From Aquila chrysaetos chrysaetos (Eukaryota > Chordata > Aves > Accipitriformes > Accipitridae), in the NCBI RefSeq assembly GCF_900496995.4, contig NC_044023.1, positions 24,684,453 through 24,748,452 of the forward strand: a stretch of 64,000 nucleotides of DNA, in the 5' to 3' direction. The notes beneath the pieces are model-generated. The model saw nothing but the letters and a program-made list of their open reading frames with translations. It was not told the DNA's origin and ran no database searches. Shown in pieces: positions 59,001 to 64,000 of this stretch (position 1 is its first letter; every line of letters starts with the position of its first letter). Both the position numbers and the translations under genes were made by a program.

Positions 59001-62000
59001 GGTTTTTATATGCTTGGGAAAAAAAAAAGGTTTAGAGCACAGACTGGATTCACATGTTGCTGCCCTATTAACAAGGCTGACAAGTCATTAGAAATGTCCT
59101 CCCAGGAACACGTTACAGCCATTTCCAAAATGTATTGGTGAGGCTGGGGTGGGAAAAGCACAGAAAACAGCTGCTTATCCCAAGTGCTTGCTAATTTTGG
59201 GACGATTATCTATTTGCATTCTGTGAAGAACCAAACCTCAGCTCCATCCCACATGCAAAACTTTGGGAAGCTTGGACCCAGACCTAAAAGCTGAATTCTA
59301 AGACCTTAATTTTCCTTTAACTCTGGGTCCTCCGATCCTGTTAGGACCCAGGCACAATGGTACCACGGTATCTCATGGGAAAGGCTTTTTTCCGCAGTAT
59401 TTTCCACCAAAGCTGCAGCAGAAAGAAGAGACATGGAGCATTTTATCTAGGATTCTCACTCAGTTCTGCAGAAACAGAGGTCTGCATCAATTGTGCAAAT
59501 GCTGCAAAATTCATCTGAATCCAGTCCCAAGCAGCAAGCCTCCTGCTGGTTCTATCATCATATCTCCTGCATGCACCGAGCCAAACCTCCCCCTGTTGAA
59601 GTGGTGACTCCATTGCCTTCAGGTGCCCTCCACATGTTCAGACCACTAGTGACTGTGGCCTGCAACTCCTTCCCAGTTGAAGACAGCTCCTTCAAATCAT
59701 TTTCCCCCAAAACACAAATGGACGGACTGTTAGGCAGAGCATTAATATGAAACAAATGTTTCGAGCATGTAGCGTTGACTTACAAGGGAAAATACAAGCA
59801 CTTGGAATTTTTCCACTGCACAATGGCAGGGACCTTTGCAGCAGCTGTTTCAAATAGACGTTGTGATTAATGGGGATAATTCAGGAATGAAAACCAGACC
59901 CATCGTCACACGTCTGACAGACCAGTGCTACAGGCAGGCGGGCAGCCTTTTTTTTTAACCAAGAAATGCCTCTCTGAAGGCAACAGAGTTTGATCCAGAG
60001 GAACGCAAGGCACTTGGGAGGTGTTTGACTATCGCTAGTATTTAAATCACAGCCCTGAGCTGAAACCAGCCCGCGTGTAAGGAGATGCCGTCTGTCTGAC
60101 TGCAGTGGCTCCGTGCTCATTTGCACGGCAGGGAAAGGTCCCAGCTCTGCCGATCCGGACTGAGACCCCCCATCCCTCTGCACAGCTGAGCTCGTGTCCA
60201 CCTGGGACAGCCAAAGGGCCTCTCTGCACATTTCTGTCTCATCAATTCTCTTCCTCCTCCATATTTCAGCAGGCAGCATGGTTTCTCCTCTGATCACATC
60301 CCCTGCCCTCACTGTGGAGCACATGTGATGTGAAAGTCTCTTGGAAATCAACTCTTTATTGCACTCTAGTACGGAAACCGGTTGCTTTTCAGAAATGGGA
60401 AATAGGCTGCGGTAGAAAGTGCTGCAATGGTTTCCACTGCCATGGCTTCAGGCTGAGCACGTGAAGCAAGGAGGGGACTGCAAACCCAGCGTGCAATGTT
60501 AGCCCCTGCTGAGGACCCACCCGCAGGCGAATGGAAATGCAGGTTCAGCTGGTGGCCTGTCAGCTCTGCAAAGGGCCACCGCCACCCCGCAGACCTGCTC
60601 CCGTCCGCACCCTGTCCTTCCTCCTCCCTCCGCGGGGTGGGCCAGGGCTGCAGGGCACGGGAAAGCCCGCTCACAGCTGGCACCAGCACTGCCGCGGCCG
60701 CAGGGATGGCCACTGGCCCCACTGCAGACCCTGGACAAGCCTGTGGTCATGGGCACCTCCCCGCCAGGCGCCCCAGGAAAGGGCAGTGTGCCGGCACTCG
60801 GGAGCTCCTTGCCATTAATTAGCTATGTAACGTGCCCAAGTCTTCAGGTCCACGTGATAAGACTCAACTTTCTTTCCTCTTTTTTTTTTTTTTTTTTCCC
60901 CTGAGAAAGCCTTCTTGCACAATGTCCATTTTTAGCACAAACTGGAGTTGGATCAGATGCCTCACATGTGGTCTCCACTCTCCAAAAGGAGAGATCAGCA
61001 CTTTTTTTTCTCCAATGGTTTAACTACAGGAACAAAACCTGAAGATTAAAAAAAATTCACTAATTCACTCTTTTCTGCTCTTACAGGCTGGATAGCCATG
61101 CTGCATTGGCACAGCCATCCTCATTCACTCCTGTAACTTTTATTTCATTATACTGGCTAATTATGTGAGCTAAAATGAAAGATTATGAACTACAAAACCA
61201 CAGGCTTTAGGACAAAAAGTGATCATCGGCTGGGATCAGAAGACATTATGATATGTATGAGGACAATACAGTATTGCTTCTGTGGCTATAGCAAACACTT
61301 TGGGAGAAGAGATTTTTCAAAGGCTTTTTCAAGGCTTTCCCCCGTGGGTATAATGGGGTGTCCTCCAATTAACTGCCGTGGAATCAATTAAGTTATTGCT
61401 CAATTCTTCTGGGAAATTCCAGGCAGAACTGGCAAACATTGGAGATAAAGCACTGAGCAGATGGACTGCTGATGTGCTCTGAGATGCCAAATATATTCCT
61501 TTTCGTTACCATTGGAAGACAGTCAGGCTTCTGGGACAGACATCCCACCTCTCCTGCTAAGATCTGTCTGGCCATTGTGGAACCACGAGGATGCCTCCTG
61601 CACGAGAAGCCCCACATACCAACGAGCACCGACATGGAGCAGCCCACTGCCCCAGTGCCACCATCCCTCCTGACAGCCGGGGCTCTCGTGCTCAAGACAG
61701 ACAATGCTGAACTGGCTGGTGACCATGAGTACGGCTGCGCGAGCTGGTCAGAGAAAACAATTAACTGGAACAGCTTCCAAAACCTCAAGCCATTCTGGTT
61801 ATTTTTCAACTCCCCTACGGCTCTCTTCTCAAGCATGGTGAAAACGTTAGTTTGTGCTCTGGCATTAGGAAAGGCCTGCCGCGAAGTCTGAGCTCACCAA
61901 ATCCCCAGGAAGAACTGGAGAAGCAATTGAATTTAAGGTTGCTTTTCCACTCTTGAACCTTTCAATACACTGGAGTTTGTCAACCATTAGTTGATGGCAA

Positions 62001-64000
62001 TGCTGGCAGGTATTTAGGTCCTCAGCTGTCCCACGCATCCCTCATGACCGCTGCACGCAGTGCTGAAATTGTACCCACAACAGCAGTGATCTGGTTCTCT
62101 TACTCTGAGATAGCTGTACATGCAGATGGACATCCAGTTGGTGAGCATCTTCTCCACCACAGATTCTGTTCTCCTCAGCATCAGCTTGGGGTTTTTGGAA
62201 GCTGAAGCATCTATTAGATCCACCAAGAGGTCCTTCATGATGCTGGTGTAATACTCCAGTTTCCCATGCAACGCAATAGTAAGCAGGGAGGCCAGGTTAC
62301 ATCTGAAACACAGAACTGTGTATGACTCAAGCACCAATCCAACAAGACTAAACTGCCAACTGGCATCAAAAAAACCCAAAACACAAAGGCAGTATTTCAG
62401 ACAATTTTCATGAGCCTTCTCAATGGTGTTAAAACTTCAAACCCTCTTTCAGTGCTGCAGGACCTTGGGTCAGCTTGCACCCTCTTACAGGTAAACCAAG
62501 TGTTCAGGGACACAAACACTCAGGAGCAAGTCACTCATACCTTTTGGTGCTCTTCAGGATAATGGAGGTTTATGGCCGTCCATTTCTAATAGAAAAGTGG
62601 GAGGCAAATGTAACTCGACCTTCAACTGAAATGCACGGCTCCCGATATGGGCTGCATTGCTTACAGGTTAGGAATAAGTCAGTCTCCTCCAGCTACCAGG
62701 TCTTTGGTTATGAAGCTCATACCTGTCTCTAACAGCAAAGTCCTTCTGTTGCTCGAGAGCATGGACAAACACGATGAGAAAGTGCTTGTTGTTGAGTAAG
62801 GTGGAGAACAGCGAGATTCCTTCTTCCATATTGGGTCTGCAGTTTTCAGGGATCTAAAGAAAAATTTAGAAGGCAGAGTGAGAAGAACACTGCTTGTTGT
62901 TTTCCTCCAGCTTTTATCCTTCTGACTGCAAGGATGTCCCTGCTGAATGTGGAGGTACTGACCTGAAGACCCCTTACTCCCTCTGCTTGATACCAGTCAG
63001 TAGCACGCTCTCCTGGCGAGGGCACGACTGCAGGTGATACACAGCTGTATCAGAAGCAGCTTGGCCAGCAGGGCAGTGGCACTGGCCATTCCTCTCTGTT
63101 TAGCACTTGTGAGGCCACCTGGAGTACTGTGGCCAGTTTTGGGCTCCCCGCTACAAGACGGATGTTGGCAAACTGGAGCAAGAGCAGCTGAGGGCTGCCA
63201 AAACAATTAGTGGGCATATGAGGAGAGGTGGAGAGGGCTGGGTTTGGTCAGCATTAAGAAGAAGTGGGAAGTGGAGATCTTACTGCAGTCTTCAGCTGCC
63301 CCGTGGGAGGGCAGAGAAGACAGCACCAGGCTCTTCTCTGCCAGCACAGTGCTAGGACGAGAGGGAAGGGACACCAGATAGAGCATGGGACACTGATTAA
63401 ATATAAGGAAGGAAGTTTTCACCTTTAAGGTGGTTGGACACTGGAACAGGGCCCCAAGAGGCTGTGGGATTTCCATCCTTGAAGATATTTGATACACCTG
63501 GACAAAGTCCTCAGCAACCTCATCTAGCTGGAGCTGCTTTAAGCAGATCTCCCTTCCAACCTAAGCAACTCTCTGATTCTTCAATTCCTGCTGTTTGTCC
63601 ACATGAAACACAGCTCTGGGACAACCACAGCTTTTACCAAGTCCCTGCTTAGGAGGAATCTAATTTATCATGAACTGCGTATGGGAGTGAAGTGACATAC
63701 AATACGATACACCCAGGAAGAAAAGCCCACAGTGGAGCCAGGGAGGATCTCAGGACAATGCTCCTTCATGTGAGAGCAGATCCACAGATCTGCCTTCTCC
63801 AGTCAGCCAAAGCTGATCTGACGCTGGTATGTGTTAATTGTTTTCAGTGATCAAGCATCCCCCACACACCACAAGAAAACTCATGGCATTGTCAGCACAT
63901 GCGAGTATGGTTAACAACCACTCAAAAGCATTTGTTTTGTTAGTGGGTTACTCACTTTCCATTCCCCCACCAGGAGTGGATGAGTTTCCTGGACCTGGGA
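39997..64000 (-). CDS. PLXND1: Plexin-D1, C-terminal cytoplasmic part of gene, 14 exons
   Basis: In transcript order the exons are 63956-64000, 62723-62853, 62104-62302, 56084-56230, 53863-54019, 52656-52759, 51517-51580, 49580-49614, 47719-47823, 46728-46891, 45134-45281, 41839-41979, 40796-40870 and 39997-40113. They join in frame to 543 residues plus TAG. Plexin-D1 is a receptor for SEMA3E, and with neuropilin for other class 3 semaphorins, in endothelium and neurons. The residues form the split GAP domain for R-Ras/Rap: a first segment with [17 protein letters not shown] (residues about 100-117), a Rho-GTPase-binding insert (about 175-325), then the second GAP segment with [19 protein letters not shown]. 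The last residues are CSEA; SEA is the GIPC-binding tail. The ectodomain and transmembrane exons lie beyond 64000. Confidence 0.98.
40796..40870 (-). CDS. PLXND1: PLXND1 exon
   Basis: Twenty-five codons (residues 481-505), [16 protein letters not shown] to AKRYRSQ: a C-terminal GAP helix. The acceptor is TAAAG and the donor GTAAGT. Confidence 0.96.
41839..41979 (-). CDS. PLXND1: PLXND1 exon
   Basis: Forty-seven codons (residues 434-480), [18 protein letters not shown] to LAEESR. The acceptor is CTCTAG and the donor GTAAGG. Confidence 0.97.
44418..44469. repeat. 26-bp perfect tandem duplication
   Basis: GCGACATTAAAGCTTCACCT followed by GAAGCT occurs twice with no difference. It lies in a PLXND1 intron. 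Confidence 0.95.
45030..45095 (+). mobile_element. CR1 LINE 3'-end fragment
   Basis: GGGAGGTTGGACTGGGTGACC, then TCCCTTCCCACCC, matches the terminal part of avian CR1 (GGTTGGACTAGATGACCTCC, GTCCCTTCCAACC). Only the tail remains. Confidence 0.6.
45134..45281 (-). CDS. PLXND1: PLXND1 exon
   Basis: One base plus 49 codons (residues 385-433), [19 protein letters not shown] to LQLGK. It holds the conserved plexin GAP motif with its Arg. The acceptor is TTGCAG and the donor GTACCG. Confidence 0.97.
46686..46711. repeat. (GGAA)n/(GAAA)n microsatellite
   Basis: GAAGGAAGGAAGGAAAGAAAG lies 11 bases inside the intron after the PLXND1 donor at 46722-46727. Confidence 0.85.
46728..46891 (-). CDS. PLXND1: PLXND1 exon
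   Basis: Fifty-four codons plus two bases (residues 330-383), [17 protein letters not shown] to HIWKTN: the second GAP segment. The acceptor is CCACAG. The donor GTTTGG is weak, and joining gives TNSLPLRF, as in the family. Confidence 0.95.
47719..47823 (-). CDS. PLXND1: PLXND1 exon
   Basis: Thirty-five codons (residues 295-329), [18 protein letters not shown] to LLSTK: the His/Lys-rich linker and [10 protein letters not shown]-like helix. The acceptor is ACCAG and the donor GTAGGA. Confidence 0.96.
48370..48420. repeat. TG-rich microsatellite
   Basis: GTGTACGTGTGTGTGAGTG and GCATGCATGCATTGTGTGTTT, imperfect alternating purine-pyrimidine sequence. Intronic, in PLXND1. Confidence 0.75.
49580..49614 (-). 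CDS. PLXND1: PLXND1 microexon (35 nt)
   Basis: Two bases plus 11 codons (residues 284-294), [11 protein letters not shown]. The acceptor is TTCACAG and the donor GTAAGT. Skipping it would shift the frame. Confidence 0.94.
51517..51580 (-). CDS. PLXND1: PLXND1 exon
   Basis: Twenty-one codons plus one base (residues 262-282), [19 protein letters not shown] then SR. The acceptor is CTGCAG and the donor GTAATG. It lies in the Rho-GTPase-binding insert. Confidence 0.95.
52656..52759 (-). CDS. PLXND1: PLXND1 exon
   Basis: Two bases plus 34 codons (residues 228-261), [18 protein letters not shown] to LAHYK. The acceptor is GTCCAG and the donor GTAAAC. Confidence 0.96.
53029..53059. repeat. 31-base poly-C run
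   Basis: Uninterrupted C homopolymer in a PLXND1 intron (poly-G on the transcribed strand), 270 bases upstream of the exon at 52656-52759. Confidence 0.9.
53770..53784 (-). promoter_or_regulatory. Candidate CTCF site
   Basis: On the - strand CTACCAGAGGGCAGT fits the CTCF core with one mismatch (T at position 2). It is intronic, in PLXND1. Confidence 0.4.
53863..54019 (-). CDS. PLXND1: PLXND1 exon
   Basis: Fifty-two codons plus one base (residues 175-226), [19 protein letters not shown] to EDVDL: the ubiquitin-like start of the Rho-binding domain. The acceptor is CTGCAG and the donor GTAAGG. Confidence 0.97.
55490..55600 (+). repeat. Possible ancient amniote repeat
   Basis: TGACTTCAGTGAAGCTGCTC, then CAGATTTATGCCAG and AAAGCAGGATTTGACCCAG, resembles an old reptile repeat with the pattern GACTTCAATGGAGTTACTCC-GATTTACACC. 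The family is not named here. Confidence 0.35.
56084..56230 (-). CDS. PLXND1: PLXND1 exon
   Basis: Forty-nine codons (residues 126-174), [19 protein letters not shown] to IEAKPR. The acceptor is CCCCAG and the donor GTGAGT. Both ends are phase 0. Confidence 0.97.
57528..57610. promoter_or_regulatory. Homeodomain-motif cluster in PLXND1 intron
   Basis: Palindrome CTTAATTAAG (57528-57537), inverted repeat CTAATTGC (57557-57564) / GCAATTAG (57580-57587), plus TATAATTGC and GTCAATTTTGAT. A possible enhancer; no conservation data were available. Confidence 0.3.
62104..62302 (-). CDS. PLXND1: PLXND1 exon
   Basis: One base plus 66 codons (residues 60-125), [19 protein letters not shown] to MYSYLR, with the catalytic LRRTE motif. 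The acceptor is TTTCAG and the donor GTAAGA. Confidence 0.97.
62723..62853 (-). CDS. PLXND1: PLXND1 exon
   Basis: Forty-three codons plus two bases (residues 16-58), [19 protein letters not shown] to FAVRD. The acceptor is CTTTAG and the donor GTATGA. Confidence 0.97.
63005..63590 (+). mobile_element. CR1 LINE, 5'-truncated 3' end
   Basis: GTGAGGCCACCTGGAGTACT, GTTTTGGGCTCCCCGCTACA, GAGCAGCTGAGGGCTGCCAA, GGACACTGGAACAGGGCCCC, TCCATCCTTGAAGATATTTG, GGACAAAGTCCTCAGCAACC, CCCTTCCAACC and TCTGATTCTTC occur in the order of an avian CR1 tail. It is about 585 bp, diverged, and lies in a PLXND1 intron on the opposite strand to the gene. Confidence 0.85.
63956..64000 (-). CDS. PLXND1: PLXND1 exon (partial at window edge)
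   Basis: Fifteen codons, [15 protein letters not shown], before donor GTGAGT. It matches the juxtamembrane segment but reads LLVGEW where human, as I recall, reads LLGEW. The exon continues past the window. Confidence 0.9.

Overview
This window is vertebrate nuclear DNA, almost certainly from a bird. It has large introns, GT-AG splicing, coding exons that are a small fraction of the sequence, a CR1 LINE tail, and an LTR of a type widespread in avian genomes. Four protein-coding genes lie in the order IFT122 - RHO - H1-8 (H1FOO) - PLXND1, the same neighbourhood I know from human 3q22. The first three are on the + strand and PLXND1 is on the - strand. No bacterial, plasmid, CRISPR or operon features are present. 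The neighbours are related by conserved synteny, not co-transcription.

Region 1 (1 to ~23.25 kb, AT-rich) is the 3' two thirds of IFT122. Eighteen exons join in frame to 764 residues plus stop. They run from the end of the WD40 region through the TPR-like solenoid to two C-terminal Cys-pair zinc-binding motifs. Two of its introns (17276-18451 and 20270-21133) carry the donor and branch-point signatures of the minor U12 spliceosome.

Region 2 (23.25-28.0 kb) is the IFT122-RHO spacer. It holds a degenerate antisense solo LTR at about 24.08-24.65 kb and the rod-opsin promoter, with Ret-1-, BAT-1-, CRX- and NRL-like elements and a TATA box. Region 3 (28.1-30.8 kb) is complete RHO: five exons, 351 aa, with Asn rather than Asp at residue 83. 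The RHO-H1-8 spacer (30.98-34.15 kb) contains a possible distal RHO polyadenylation site and a MARE-plus-TAATCC pair. Region 4 (34.16-35.34 kb) is H1-8, the oocyte linker histone; exon 1 is the least certain.

Region 5 (about 37.3-64.0 kb, - strand) is the 3' part of PLXND1. Fourteen exons encode the last 543 residues, including the split R-Ras/Rap GAP domain, the inserted Rho-GTPase-binding domain and a C-terminal Ser-Glu-Ala. The gene continues past 64000. Its introns hold a CR1 3' end (63.0-63.6 kb), small tandem duplications and a 31-base C run.

Functionally, IFT122 is an IFT-A subunit for ciliary retrograde transport and GPCR entry; RHO is the rod GPCR delivered through the photoreceptor cilium; H1-8 packages oocyte chromatin; PLXND1 is a semaphorin receptor in vessels and axons. 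I found no undescribed gene system. The best second-look items are the paired U12 introns, an in-frame alternative acceptor in IFT122, RHO N83, and candidate regulatory clusters around RHO and H1-8. All motif calls are by eye and were not tested computationally.
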